Shown piece after piece: positions 41,734 through 50,815 of a DNA stretch of 64,000 bases (position 1 is the first letter of the stretch; each line of letters starts with the position of its first letter). The notes beneath the pieces were generated by a model that saw only the letters and a program-made list of their open reading frames with translations, ran no database searches and was not told the DNA's origin. Position numbers and translations under genes: made by a program. Source of the stretch: UBA6055 sp965214085 (GTDB lineage: Bacteria; Chloroflexota; Anaerolineae; Aggregatilineales; Phototrophicaceae); assembly GCA_965214085.1 (NCBI GenBank), contig OZ243937.1, positions 1,302,001 to 1,366,000 on the forward strand, read 5' to 3'.

Positions 41734-42750
41734 TTGACTCGAATCTCATTACCACCGATTGCCGCGCCGGCTTTTGCGCAGGATGGCGTCCGGCCGGTGA
41801 ACCTGCGAACAGACCTCCGCCCGCTGGCGGATTTGATCGAGCTGGTCTTTGCCGATTCGATGGACAGCAGCGGCCGCTCCGCCATTCGCGAGATGCGTTT
41901 TCTGAGCAGCTTGGGCTACGGGCTAAAGCTGATCGCGCGGCTGAACGAACTTGCGCTGGGCATCAGCCTGGGCTTTGTTTACGTCTCGGACGAAAAGTTG
42001 GTCGGCAATGTGTCCGTTTATCCCGCAAGCTATCCGGCGGGATTCGGCGAAACCTGGATCCTGGCGAATGTCGGCGTCCACCCGGATTACCAGCGGCGAG
42101 GCATCGCGCATGAACTGATGCGCGCGAGCCTGGAAATGATCCGCCGGCGCGGCGCGGCTCGTGTGATTCTGCAAGTGAATTATCAAAACGAGGCGGCTTT
42201 ACGGCTCTACGAACGACACGGTTTCATTTATGAGCGCGCCTGGCAAGTTTGGCGGCGCAGCGGGTTTCTTCGCGCTCCCGCATCCAGCCATCACGACCTG
42301 CCGATTGACCGCGCGCGGCCGAGCGACTGGCAGGCTGAGTACGCCCTGGCGCAGGCTGCGCGTCCCAATAGCCGCGGTGGGCTGGGCTGGCTAAAACCGC
42401 TGCATCGGGCGGCGTTTAATCAGACGCTATGGCGGAGGTTGCAAAGCCTCGTCGCCCTCAATAGCGTGGAGAAGATGGTCATCCGCGAGCAAGCAGCAGG
42501 CTCGATTTTAGCATCGTGCTGGGTTGAAAGCGCCCTGAGCTTCGGGAATGTTCGCGCCTGGCTCTTCGCTGACCCGGCCATGGATCATCAGCCTTATGCG
42601 CAGGCGCTGCTCAACAAACTCGTCGCGCGCTTCGATCGTTCCACGATTGTATTCGAGCACCCCAGAGATGACGAAGTCGTTAACGACCTGCTCAAGACTC
42701 GCCATTTCACCGTCAAGCGCGATCTATGGCATATGCGCCTGGATCTTTAA
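41734..42750 (+). CDS. GNAT-family acetyltransferase
   Basis: About 338 aa from TTG 41734, which has GAGG nine bases upstream; an earlier TTG at 41662 lacks one. The N-terminal half is a GNAT domain with VGVHPDYQRRGIAHELMRASLEMIRRRG (acetyl-CoA loop) and NEAALRLYERHGFIYERAW. The C-terminal 150 residues are a second, poorly conserved GNAT-like region. The substrate is unknown. Confidence 0.82.
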   Translation: MTRISLPPIAAPAFAQDGVRPVNLRTDLRPLADLIELVFADSMDSSGRSAIREMRFLSSLGYGLKLIARLNELALGISLGFVYVSDEKLVGNVSVYPASYPAGFGETWILANVGVHPDYQRRGIAHELMRASLEMIRRRGAARVILQVNYQNEAALRLYERHGFIYERAWQVWRRSGFLRAPASSHHDLPIDRARPSDWQAEYALAQAARPNSRGGLGWLKPLHRAAFNQTLWRRLQSLVALNSVEKMVIREQAAGSILASCWVESALSFGNVRAWLFADPAMDHQPYAQALLNKLVARFDRSTIVFEHPRDDEVVNDLLKTRHFTVKRDLWHMRLDL

Positions 42751-42786
42751 CAGCTTCAACTTGTCAGACGGGCTACAAGGCTTCGC

Positions 42787-44598
42787 TCACTCATTCCTGG
42801 ACGGTCGCAGGCGCTGCGGTCGGCGCTTGCTGCTTACGTACGGGCTTGACTGCGGAGGTTTCCGCTGCTTGGCAAGCAACTTTTTGGGCAGCCGAGGCGG
42901 CCGATTGCGGTCGGCGTTGTTCACCGCTCGCACGCCGTCGTTGCTCGCGTCAGCCGGTGGGGCGCCGCTGGCGGCCGACTGCAATCCTCCGGCGGGAGGC
43001 TCGCCCAGGTAATCGCCGAGCATCTTCCGCTGCTGCTGGGCGTCGAAGCGGGCGCGCCGCAGCGACTTATTGTGCTGTCGGCGGGAGATTTCCTGTTGGA
43101 TTTCCTGGGGCCGCGGCACCTTTACGAAGAGTTTCGGTTCGTCGGCGCCGACCAGGGACATTCGCACATCGCCATACTTTAGCAGGGCGGCGAAGAAGCC
43201 GCTGGTCACCGACTCTACATTGTCGATTCGCTCGACCAGGATCTGATCGCGCAGATTTTCCAGGAAAAACGGACGTTTATGCACCAGAGTTATGGTGTCG
43301 TCCGAGATGATATAAACATCGTTGCGCCAATCCCAATCCAGCCAATAAAAAGTCAGGCTGGCGGCCAGCAGCGCTATCATGGCGACGGGAAAAGTGATAA
43401 TGCGCAGGTCAGGACCCACGAGCGTGAATGTCAATATCAGCGCCGCCAGCGACACTAAAATGATGAGCATGGGCAACGCGGTGTGTTGCGCCCAGACGCT
43501 GATGTGCTTGCGATAAACGATGTCGCCGTTGCTCATCTCGATGCGGGTGCTTAGGAAACCCTTGCTGCCTGCTAGCGGCTTTGGCGGCCCATCGGCAGAT
43601 TGGCTAGCGGAGAGCAACGCGTTGTCCGCTGGCTCGTCAGACGTCATGCGCTGCATTTCGGCGCGCACCAGCCGCTGATGGCGCTGCGCCTTGCGGATTT
43701 CAAAGTACTGCCTGTTTTCCATAATCAAGGCTTGAAATCGCGCCGGTGAGGGCATCAGCGCCATTTCCAGGTTGCCCTGCGCGCCGGCGGTCTTGACGAT
43801 TACGCTACCGTAACGAAAGATGCGGGCGAAGGGATCGTAAGGCGGAAGCTCATAGTTGACCTCATGAACGCTGTCCAAGCCAACCTGCGTAACTTGCCGA
43901 TACATAGTAAGGATGGTGCGGTTGATGTGAATGATCCGCTGGTCGGTGACGATGACCGAATCGTTGCGCCACTCCAGGTAAACGTACAGAAGCGCCAGCC
44001 CCGGCAGAATCAAGGACAGCGCGAGCAGGACCAGCGATGGCGCCTGCGACTCCAACGCGACCGCGCCCAGCCACAGCGCCGGCATTAGAATCAAAGGCAG
44101 CCAGGCCGTCCGCGCGAAGGACCACCAGTGTCGATGCGTCTGAATGAGTATTTCTTCGTCTTCACGCTGCTCGGCGAATTGCGGATTGATCGCCTCTTTT
44201 GTCAGCTCGGCCGCCTCGATTCCCAGCGCCGCGCCAATGTCAGGATTTTCACGCAGCAGCTGATTGAATCTGGCCCGCGTTAGTTGCAGCAGGGTGACTG
44301 GCTGCGCCGCCCGCATCGTTGCCGATTGCATGGCCTCGGCGAATAGCGCCTGTTGATTGAGGCTTTGCCCGGCGGATACCGTCGACAGCGGAGCCTGGCT
44401 GCCGTCTTCGTTGGTTTGGAACAGCAGGGCTTGTCCGCTCAGAAGCAGCAGCAACCCGTCAGCAGGCGCGCCCTGAACAAAGATGTCCTCACCGGCGCGA
44501 TAGCTCTTTTGCTCCAACTGACTTTCTATTCGCTCAAGTTGGTCAGCGCTCAGCATTGCGAAGAGCGGAACACGGTCCAGCCGGATTAACTGCTGCAT
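42787..44598 (-). CDS. Cyclic-nucleotide-binding domain fused to two bacterial PH-like membrane modules
   Basis: About 603 aa from ATG 44598. Residues 1-130 form a cNMP-binding-like barrel (VPLFAMLSADQLERIESQLEQKSYRAGEDIFVQGAPADGLLLLLSGQ). Two membrane-helix pairs follow, each leading to a YdbS/bPH_2-like domain: VYLEWRNDSVIVTDQRIIHINRTIL and FYWLDWDWRNDVYIISDDTITLVHKRP. The tail is basic and disordered. Duplicated W-R-N-D ... T-D-x-R/T-I segments show internal repetition. A signalling or envelope-stress role is possible, but nothing closer can be said. Confidence 0.8.
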   Translation of the reverse strand: MQQLIRLDRVPLFAMLSADQLERIESQLEQKSYRAGEDIFVQGAPADGLLLLLSGQALLFQTNEDGSQAPLSTVSAGQSLNQQALFAEAMQSATMRAAQPVTLLQLTRARFNQLLRENPDIGAALGIEAAELTKEAINPQFAEQREDEEILIQTHRHWWSFARTAWLPLILMPALWLGAVALESQAPSLVLLALSLILPGLALLYVYLEWRNDSVIVTDQRIIHINRTILTMYRQVTQVGLDSVHEVNYELPPYDPFARIFRYGSVIVKTAGAQGNLEMALMPSPARFQALIMENRQYFEIRKAQRHQRLVRAEMQRMTSDEPADNALLSASQSADGPPKPLAGSKGFLSTRIEMSNGDIVYRKHISVWAQHTALPMLIILVSLAALILTFTLVGPDLRIITFPVAMIALLAASLTFYWLDWDWRNDVYIISDDTITLVHKRPFFLENLRDQILVERIDNVESVTSGFFAALLKYGDVRMSLVGADEPKLFVKVPRPQEIQQEISRRQHNKSLRRARFDAQQQRKMLGDYLGEPPAGGLQSAASGAPPADASNDGVRAVNNADRNRPPRLPKKLLAKQRKPPQSSPYVSSKRRPQRLRPSRNE

Positions 44599-44693
44599 AA
44601 TTGGTCTTTTGCCCAAGCTTACGCTGTGTCGATTATAGCATCATGAACTTTGGCGCACGTCGCTTGATGCCAGGTGAAATGTTGGGGCCGGCA

Positions 44694-44976
44694 GGGCAAT
44701 CGCATCAAAATGGTAGTGACTGAAATGGCGTAAATTCGAACGGAAAATCAATCACAGAGTTCACAGAGAACGCAGAGAAAAGCAATAATGATAGTTTACG
44801 TCATAAGTCAGGAGTGATTTTGAGAGATATTTGAAGTCATTTTGATGCTTCTTGCCGTATTCCTGTCCATCGACTGCTTAGAATAGTCGTCTAAACACCT
44901 AAATCTCTGTGCTGGCGGTCGGTGTCTACGCGACCCTCTGTGTTCTCTGTGGTTAATATCTTTTGATGCGATTGCT
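44694..44976 (+). repeat. MITE-like element, copy 8
   Basis: It starts GGGCAATCGCATCAAAATGG and ends TTTTGATGCGATTGCT, with the same interior as copies 3, 4 and 5. Flanks GTTGGGGCCGG (44681-44691) and GTGGAGTCCGG (44979-44989) agree at 8 of 11 positions, in keeping with an old target duplication. It lies between the cNMP/PH-like gene and tatA. Confidence 0.85.
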
Positions 44977-45063
44977 CTGTGGAGTCCGGGCAATCCCAAC
45001 TCGAATTGCCCGGCGAATATGGTACAATCACGGGGACTTAAGGCATTAGACGAGGAGATCACT

Positions 45064-45246
45064 ATGCCGAATCTTGGTGGACCCGAACTTCTTTTAGTTC
45101 TTGCGATTGTTATTTTGCTCTTCGGCGTCGGGCGCGTATCCCGCATCGGCGGCGAACTGGGCTCGGCTGTGGCGAACTTCCGCAAAGGCTTGCAGGATGG
45201 CGCCAAGGGCAATACGGAAGAGACTGAAGAACCCGAAAAAGCCTAG
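45064..45246 (+). CDS. tatA: Twin-arginine translocase subunit TatA/TatE
   Basis: 60 aa from ATG 45064 with GAGGAG just upstream. The short N-terminus MPNLGGPELLLVLAIVILLFGVGRVSRIGGELGSAVANFRKGLQD gives the membrane helix, the FG hinge and the amphipathic helix of TatA. An acidic tail ends the protein (TEETEEPEKA). TatA forms the Tat pore with TatC, which is not in this window. A TACAAT -10-like hexamer lies at about 45022-45027. Confidence 0.93.
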   Translation: MPNLGGPELLLVLAIVILLFGVGRVSRIGGELGSAVANFRKGLQDGAKGNTEETEEPEKA

Positions 45247-45256
45247 CCTGTTTGGC

Positions 45257-45727
45257 TCAGGGTGCTCGTTTGGCTTTGGCTAGCGCCTGCTTGAACAGTT
45301 GGTCGCTGTTCAACATTGACCTGTGCGCAATGCCCCGGGGCGCCTTCAGGTTATGTAAAATTACATCGCGGTTATGTCGTTCAATTCTCTCTTCAAGTTG
45401 ATTGACATAACGCGTCCGCTTCCTGTTCGCTTGCCCCGCAGATGCCGACTTGCCGGCTGTAAGTGCGGGGGGCGCCCAGTCCTTTGCTCTCGATTCGATC
45501 TCGGCGCGAATGCCTGCCTCGCTCTGCTCCACTGACTTGGCAAGCGTCATCCACTCCGGCACAACTTCGTTGTCCTGCATGAGCTTAAACGCAGCGCGCT
45601 GATCCGGCGGTGTGTGGCTGTCCTCATTCAGCGACAGCGGTTTGCCTGCTCCGGGCAAGTCGGATACATCACCGTCGCCGATTACCTCGCCGAGCAAGTG
45701 ATCAACAATGCGGGCCCAGCGGTCCAT
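45257..45727 (-). CDS. DUF1992 (DnaJC28-like) protein
   Basis: About 156 aa from ATG 45727 (GGA seven bases upstream). The family signature is seen as DRWARIVDHLLGEVIGDGDVSDLPGAGKPLSLNEDSHTPPDQRAAFKLMQDNEVVPEWMTL. The rest is a charged helix with many Arg and Lys. The same domain is fused to J-domains in eukaryotic DNAJC28, but no J-domain is present here. The function is unknown. It is convergent with tatA. Confidence 0.85.
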   Translation of the reverse strand: MDRWARIVDHLLGEVIGDGDVSDLPGAGKPLSLNEDSHTPPDQRAAFKLMQDNEVVPEWMTLAKSVEQSEAGIRAEIESRAKDWAPPALTAGKSASAGQANRKRTRYVNQLEERIERHNRDVILHNLKAPRGIAHRSMLNSDQLFKQALAKAKRAP

Positions 45728-45775
45728 CGTCAATTCCTTTATTGCTTCTCTTGTTTGCTTGACTGGACTTGCCTC

Positions 45776-46723
45776 TTATTCGCCCTCGGCAGCCCCGGGC
45801 AGCTGCAGGGTCTGCACGATGCGCCCTTGCGTGTCGGCTAGCGTCAGCTCTTCACCGGGCGACCATACGCTTTCCTCTCTGCCCCAGAAGCGCGCATTGG
45901 CGGTGCTGGTGCCGCTGCGCGTATAAAGCACGACGCCGGTCTGCGGAAAGAGCAGGACATCGCGGAATCTGTAGGTATTGCCATCGGCGTCCGCAAGCGT
46001 CCAATCACTGATGTTGATATTGCCGCCGATATTCTGCAGGCGAATGGCTTCCGCGGTGATGTCGCCCAAGCCCTGCGCGTCCTGGATTTCGAATTGGGGC
46101 TTTGCCGGTGTACTGGTGGCTGTCGGCAATGGCGTCGCGCTGGGCTCGAGCGTTATTGGCAGCGGCTCGCCCGTGCGCTCGTCAACGCGGCAGCCCGGAT
46201 GCGGGATCAGCAACTGTTGCCCAATCTGCAGGCCAGCAGCGGTGTTCACCGTCAGCCCATTGGCGCGCAGGAGGTCGTCCAATTCAACGCCTTTGCGCAG
46301 GGCAATGAAGTAAGCGGAATCGCCGGCTAAGACGGTGTAAAATTCGCAAGTCGAGTCGATGATGGGCCCGCCAGCGATCGACGGCGTCGGCGTGCTAATG
46401 ACAACATCGCGGGCGCCCAGAGCGCCGGGATCAATCGCCCGGCCGGAATCGCCTTCCGCTTCCGCGGCGATGTCCTCCGGCAAGTTAACCTGCGCGCGCT
46501 GCTCTTGTATTGGCAGGGCGGTCGCCAGCTTGGTCGGCAAGGGCGTGGCTGTGATAATCAATTCAACGGTGATGATCTGCGGGATTTTGACGTCTTCGCG
46601 CTGGTTCTCAAAAAAGCTAAGCGCCACATACGTGCCGCTGGCGGCGGCGAGGAAGGTCAGCGCCAGGAAGATGATCTGCGGCATTATTTTCTGTTGTTGC
46701 TGGGGGCGCTGCCTTTGAATCAT
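45776..46723 (-). CDS. Membrane-anchored LysM and lamin-tail (LTD) domain protein
   Basis: About 315 aa from ATG 46723. One membrane helix (MPQIIFLALTFLAAASGTYVALSFF) is followed by a linker and a LysM-like module (CEFYTVLAGDSAYFIALRKGVELDDLLRANGLTVNTAAGLQIGQQLLIP). Another T/P linker leads to a C-terminal LTD domain (AIRLQNIGGNINISDWTLADADGNTYRFRDVLLFPQTGVVLYT). It probably acts on the cell surface, with LysM binding glycans. It is divergent from glgA. Confidence 0.85.
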   Translation of the reverse strand: MIQRQRPQQQQKIMPQIIFLALTFLAAASGTYVALSFFENQREDVKIPQIITVELIITATPLPTKLATALPIQEQRAQVNLPEDIAAEAEGDSGRAIDPGALGARDVVISTPTPSIAGGPIIDSTCEFYTVLAGDSAYFIALRKGVELDDLLRANGLTVNTAAGLQIGQQLLIPHPGCRVDERTGEPLPITLEPSATPLPTATSTPAKPQFEIQDAQGLGDITAEAIRLQNIGGNINISDWTLADADGNTYRFRDVLLFPQTGVVLYTRSGTSTANARFWGREESVWSPGEELTLADTQGRIVQTLQLPGAAEGE

Positions 46724-46864
46724 GCCCTGTTCCCGCATCCTGGAGCCGCCTGACAGACATACTAGCACAGGCGATAGGGACTGGCAACGCGGTCGGATAC
46801 GTGTTTGAATCTAAGTACTGTTTGTATCGCGATATTGGCAGCGCTCGCGGGAGAATCCAAATTC

Positions 46865-48319
46865 ATGAAAGTCTTGCTGGCAAGCGCGGAGGCGGCGCCC
46901 TTCGCCAAAGTAGGCGGGCTGGCTGATGTCGTTGGCTCGCTTCCCGCAGCATTACACCGGCTTGATGTCGACGCGCGCGTCCTGCTGCCTGGCTATGGCT
47001 TCATCAATCACGAACAATATGGCGTCGAGCGCCTTTTGAGCTTCGAGTTTGCGCATCGGCTGGGCTTAAGCCAGGTGACGCTCTACGCGGCTGAATATGA
47101 TGAGACTCCCTTCTATCTGTTGCAGTCGGTCCCGTATTTTGGCTTGGAGGAAGATGTCTACAGCCAATGGAATTGGGACATGGAGCGTTTCATCTTCTTT
47201 AATCTAGCGGCGATGGCGGCTTTGCATCAGCTTGATGATGCCATAGGCTGGTACCCAGATCTGGTTCACGCCAATGATTGGCACACTGCGCTTTTGCCCT
47301 TTATGATCCACAATCATGGCGGCAGCCAGGCCAGCGTGATGGGCATCCACAATATCGCCTATCAGGGCGATTACGCCGGGGGCTTCTTATGGAACGCGGG
47401 TATTGACGGCCGACATCATGCCGATCTTGTTGAACTGGGATTGACGGACAATTTGCTGGGAACCGGCATCGCCTACAGCGACATGATTTCCACAGTCAGC
47501 CCGCGATATGCTCAGGAGATTCAATACCCCTACGCGGGTTATGCGCTGGCCCCGCTGATCGAGCGCCGGGCGGCCGATTTGCGCGGCATCCTCAACGGCT
47601 TGGACTGCGAACTGTGGAACCCGGCCGCCGATCCGATGCTGGTCAACAATTACGATGCGGAGAACTTCCTCAATGAGCGCCCGCCAAACAAGCGGCGCCT
47701 GCAGTCTTTCGCGCGGCTGCCCTTGCGTCAGGACCTGGCATTGGTGGGCATTGTCAGTCGGCTGGCGGCGCAGAAAGGCTTCGACCTGGCTTTGCCCGCC
47801 TTGCGCAACATACTGGGAGCGCGCGATATGCAGCTGCTGATATTGGGCACGGGCGAGCCGGAAATTGAACAGGCTTTCTGGCAACTGGAGCAAGATTTCG
47901 GCGACAAAGCGCGCGCATTCCTGCAGTTTGACGGCGCGCTGGCGCAGCAAATCTACGCCGGCTGTGATATCTTTTTGATGCCGAGCCACTTTGAACCCTG
48001 CGGCATGGGCCAGATGATGGCTATGCGTTATGGAGCCCTGCCGCTGGTTCGCGAGACGGGCGGACTGGCTGATACCGTCAGCAACTACGACGATGCCGAT
48101 GCCGACGCCGGAACAGGATTTGTCTTCCATTGGCAGGAGGCGCAAGCGGTGGAGGGTACGCTGCATTGGGCTTTAGATGTGTACGAGGGGCGGCCGGATG
48201 CCTGGCGGCGGATGCAGCGGCGCGGCATGAAGACTGACTTCAGTTGGCGGAAGAGCGCCGGGGAGTATGTTGAAATGTACCAGCAGGCGCGCGCAAAAGC
48301 TGTAAGCCGTGCCAGTTGA
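46865..48319 (+). CDS. glgA: Glycogen synthase (ADP-glucose type)
   Basis: About 484 aa from ATG 46865 (MKVLLASAEAAPFAKVGGLADVVGSLPAAL, including the ADP-glucose-binding KVGGL). The GT5 features continue with VHANDWHTALLPFMI, NIAYQGDY, VSPRYAQEI, ADLRGILNGLD and the C-terminal MPSHFEPCGMGQMMAMRYGALPLVRETGGLADTV with the catalytic acidic residue. It extends alpha-1,4-glucan from ADP-glucose. glgC follows after 52 bases on the same strand. Confidence 0.96.
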   Translation: MKVLLASAEAAPFAKVGGLADVVGSLPAALHRLDVDARVLLPGYGFINHEQYGVERLLSFEFAHRLGLSQVTLYAAEYDETPFYLLQSVPYFGLEEDVYSQWNWDMERFIFFNLAAMAALHQLDDAIGWYPDLVHANDWHTALLPFMIHNHGGSQASVMGIHNIAYQGDYAGGFLWNAGIDGRHHADLVELGLTDNLLGTGIAYSDMISTVSPRYAQEIQYPYAGYALAPLIERRAADLRGILNGLDCELWNPAADPMLVNNYDAENFLNERPPNKRRLQSFARLPLRQDLALVGIVSRLAAQKGFDLALPALRNILGARDMQLLILGTGEPEIEQAFWQLEQDFGDKARAFLQFDGALAQQIYAGCDIFLMPSHFEPCGMGQMMAMRYGALPLVRETGGLADTVSNYDDADADAGTGFVFHWQEAQAVEGTLHWALDVYEGRPDAWRRMQRRGMKTDFSWRKSAGEYVEMYQQARAKAVSRAS

Positions 48320-48371
48320 AAAGACTCAGCTGATCCGATAGAAAAGACTTGTTGCGATAAAGGAGTAGAGC

Positions 48372-49640
48372 GTGAAGATTAAGGCAGTTATTTTGGCGGG
48401 TGGCAAGGGCACGCGCCTGGGTGTATTGACGATCAAGCGCGCCAAGCCGGCTGTGCCTTTTGGCGGCAAGTACCGGATCATTGATTTCGCGCTCAGCAAT
48501 TGTGTCAACTCCAACGTCTTTGATGTGCTGGTGCTGACGCAGTATCGCCCGCACAGCCTGAATGATCACATTGGCAAAGGGCGCCCTTGGGATTTGGATC
48601 GCTCGTTCACTGGCGGCGTACGTATGCTGCAGCCCTTTCAGGGCAGCTTCGATACCGACTGGTATGCCGGCACGGCTGACGCGGTCGCCCAGAATCTCAA
48701 CTTCGTGCGCCAGGGCCGGCCCGAGTTTGTGCTGATCTTGTCCGGCGATCATATCTATGAGATGGACTACGACATGCTGGTGCAGTATCACCGCGACAAG
48801 GGCGCGGACGCCACCGTCTGCACCATCCGCGTGCCGCTGGACGAAGCCAGCCGCTTCGGCATTGTTGACACGGACAAAGATTTTCGCGTGGTTGATTTCG
48901 TCGAGAAGCCGGCGGCGCCCCCCGGCAATCTGGCTAATATGGGCGTATACGTTTTCGACTATTCAGTGCTGGAACGCGTTCTGCTGGAAGACCAGGCGGA
49001 TACGGAATCCGAACACGACTTTGGCAAAAATATCCTGCCCAAGATGGTGGCGGAGCATAAGAATATCTTCGCTTATCCCTATGGCGGCTACTGGATTGAT
49101 GTCGGTACGATCGACGCCTATTGGGAAGCGCATATGGACCTGCTCTCGAGCCCGCCGTCGCTTAACCTGAACGACCGCACCTGGGTAATCCATACCCGCA
49201 GCGAGGAGCGGCCGCCGGTGCGCATCGGCGCTGACGCCAAAATCATCGACAGCATGATAACTGACGGCTCAGTCATCGGCGCTGGCGCGGTGATCGAACG
49301 CTCGATTCTATCACCGGGCGTCTTCGTCGGGCCCGGCGCGGTCATCCGCGAGTCGGTCATTCTGAATGACGCCTACATCGAAGCCGGGGCTCACATTGAC
49401 CGGGCGCTGGTGGACAAAATCGCGGTCATCGGCAAGAACGCGCGTGTGGGATCATGGCAGGACATGGGCGACTTGAAGATCACCAGCGTGGGCAAGAATT
49501 CGCGCATCCCGCCGGAGTTCACCATTGGCGCGGGCTCCATTATCGGCGCGGATTGCACGCATGAAAGTTTCTCTGGTTTCAGCGATAAGACCGTGCCAGC
49601 CGGCAGCGATGTCGGTTTCGCTTCACGGATACGAAAATAG
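48372..49640 (+). CDS. glgC: Glucose-1-phosphate adenylyltransferase
   Basis: 422 aa from GTG 48372 (AGGAG six bases upstream). The nucleotidyltransferase domain has VILAGGKGTRLGVLTIKRAKPAVPFGGKYRIIDFALSN, GTADAVAQN and SGDHIYEMDY; VEKPAAPPGN binds the sugar phosphate. A C-terminal left-handed helix follows (IRIGADAKIIDSMITDGSVIGAGAVIERSIL and on). It makes ADP-glucose for glgA and is normally controlled allosterically. Confidence 0.96.
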   Translation: MKIKAVILAGGKGTRLGVLTIKRAKPAVPFGGKYRIIDFALSNCVNSNVFDVLVLTQYRPHSLNDHIGKGRPWDLDRSFTGGVRMLQPFQGSFDTDWYAGTADAVAQNLNFVRQGRPEFVLILSGDHIYEMDYDMLVQYHRDKGADATVCTIRVPLDEASRFGIVDTDKDFRVVDFVEKPAAPPGNLANMGVYVFDYSVLERVLLEDQADTESEHDFGKNILPKMVAEHKNIFAYPYGGYWIDVGTIDAYWEAHMDLLSSPPSLNLNDRTWVIHTRSEERPPVRIGADAKIIDSMITDGSVIGAGAVIERSILSPGVFVGPGAVIRESVILNDAYIEAGAHIDRALVDKIAVIGKNARVGSWQDMGDLKITSVGKNSRIPPEFTIGAGSIIGADCTHESFSGFSDKTVPAGSDVGFASRIRK

Positions 49641-49696
49641 ACCACAAGTTTGTCTCCTCGGTTGAGAGAGACGCGCTTGGCTGGAAAGGGCAAAAC

Positions 49697-50476
49697 ATGG
49701 GCAACATCAAAGTAGGAGTACAGTTGCATCCGCAGCACGTGAGCTATGCCGCGTATGCCGAAGCGGTGCAACAGTCGGAGTCGCTGGGCGTCGATTCGAT
49801 TTGGAACTGGGATCACTTCTTCCCGCTTTACGGCGACGGCAATAACAATCATTTCGAAGGCTGGACCTTGCTGACCGCCATCGCCATGCTGACATCCCGC
49901 GTGGAGATCGGCACGCTGGTCACCTGCAACAGCTACCGCAATCCGGCGCTGCTGACGCAGATGGCGAATACGGTCGACCATATCAGCGGCGGCCGGCTGA
50001 TCCTGGGCATTGGCGCGGGCTGGTTTGAGAAGGATTATGAGCAGTTCGGCTACGAATTCGGCACAGCGGGCAGCCGCCTGCGCGATTTGGGCGAGGCGCT
50101 GCCCATCATCAAGGCGCGCATGAGCCAGGAGCTGCCGCCGCCCGTGCGTAATCCCATCCCTATCATGATCGGCGGTGGCGGCGAAAAAGTCACACTTAAG
50201 CTGACCGCGCAGCACGCTGACCTATGGAATGGATTTGGCCCACCTGATGTATACGCGCATAAGTGCAGCGTGCTTGACAATTGGTGCGCGGAAGTAGGGC
50301 GGGACCCGGCTGATATCGAACGCACTGTGTCGCTGACCGACGCGGATGATATTCCCGACCAGCTAGACGCCTATGTGGAAGCGGGCTGCACACACTTCAT
50401 CATGATGACAAAAGTGCCGCCGAATTATGACCAAGTCGAAAAACTGGTCGCCTGGCGCGATGGCTTAAACGGCTGA
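49697..50476 (+). CDS. LLM-class F420-dependent oxidoreductase
   Basis: 259 aa, luciferase-like TIM barrel. It shows GVQLHPQHVSYAAYAEAVQQSESLGVDSIWNWDHFFPLYGDG, VEIGTLVTCNSYRNPALLTQMANTVDHISGGRLILGIGAGWFEKDYEQFGYEF and PIMIGGGGEKVTLKLTAQHADLWNGFG, the last holding the G-G-G-G cofactor loop. Typical partners use F420 or FMN; the substrate is unknown. It lies 56 bases after glgC, but a role in glycogen metabolism is not obvious. Confidence 0.88.
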   Translation: MGNIKVGVQLHPQHVSYAAYAEAVQQSESLGVDSIWNWDHFFPLYGDGNNNHFEGWTLLTAIAMLTSRVEIGTLVTCNSYRNPALLTQMANTVDHISGGRLILGIGAGWFEKDYEQFGYEFGTAGSRLRDLGEALPIIKARMSQELPPPVRNPIPIMIGGGGEKVTLKLTAQHADLWNGFGPPDVYAHKCSVLDNWCAEVGRDPADIERTVSLTDADDIPDQLDAYVEAGCTHFIMMTKVPPNYDQVEKLVAWRDGLNG

Positions 50477-50519
50477 GGGAAATGCAAGCGGTCTCATTCA
50501 CGGAGACCTGCCATATCGA

Positions 50520-50813
50520 TTACGTCGTCACGACGCAGTTGTCGCTGCCGTGCGGGTTCGCAACATAGCGCTCCGCATCCGAATCGTTGATCCAAGTCTC
50601 GCCATTCACAAGGTATCGGTACTCGTGAGTGGCGCCCTGAGCGAACACGCGCGATGTCATAAAGTGGCCGTTCTTGAGCCGCCGCATGGGATGCGCCTTG
50701 ATGTCCCAGTCAGTAAAACTGCCGACCAGGTGGACGGTTTCGGCTTCTGGAATCGCTTCGGTGTAGAAACCTACATAAATGCGCCCATCTTTGCGCAGCG
50801 TCTTCTTTATCAT
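50520..50813 (-). CDS. Stand-alone CBM48 (glycogen-binding) domain protein, copy A
   Basis: 97 aa, a single CBM48/E-set domain with no catalytic part: VHLVGSFTDWDIKAHPMRRLKNGHFMTSRVFAQGATHEYRYLVNGETWINDSDAERYVANPHGSDNCVV. The W..H.M...G.F ... Y.Y.V.G ... D......NP.G..N pattern is the isoamylase/AMPK-beta type. It probably binds alpha-glucan, possibly as a glycogen adaptor. It follows copy B with a 2-base gap. Confidence 0.85.
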   Translation of the reverse strand: MIKKTLRKDGRIYVGFYTEAIPEAETVHLVGSFTDWDIKAHPMRRLKNGHFMTSRVFAQGATHEYRYLVNGETWINDSDAERYVANPHGSDNCVVTT

Positions 50814-50815
50814 CG

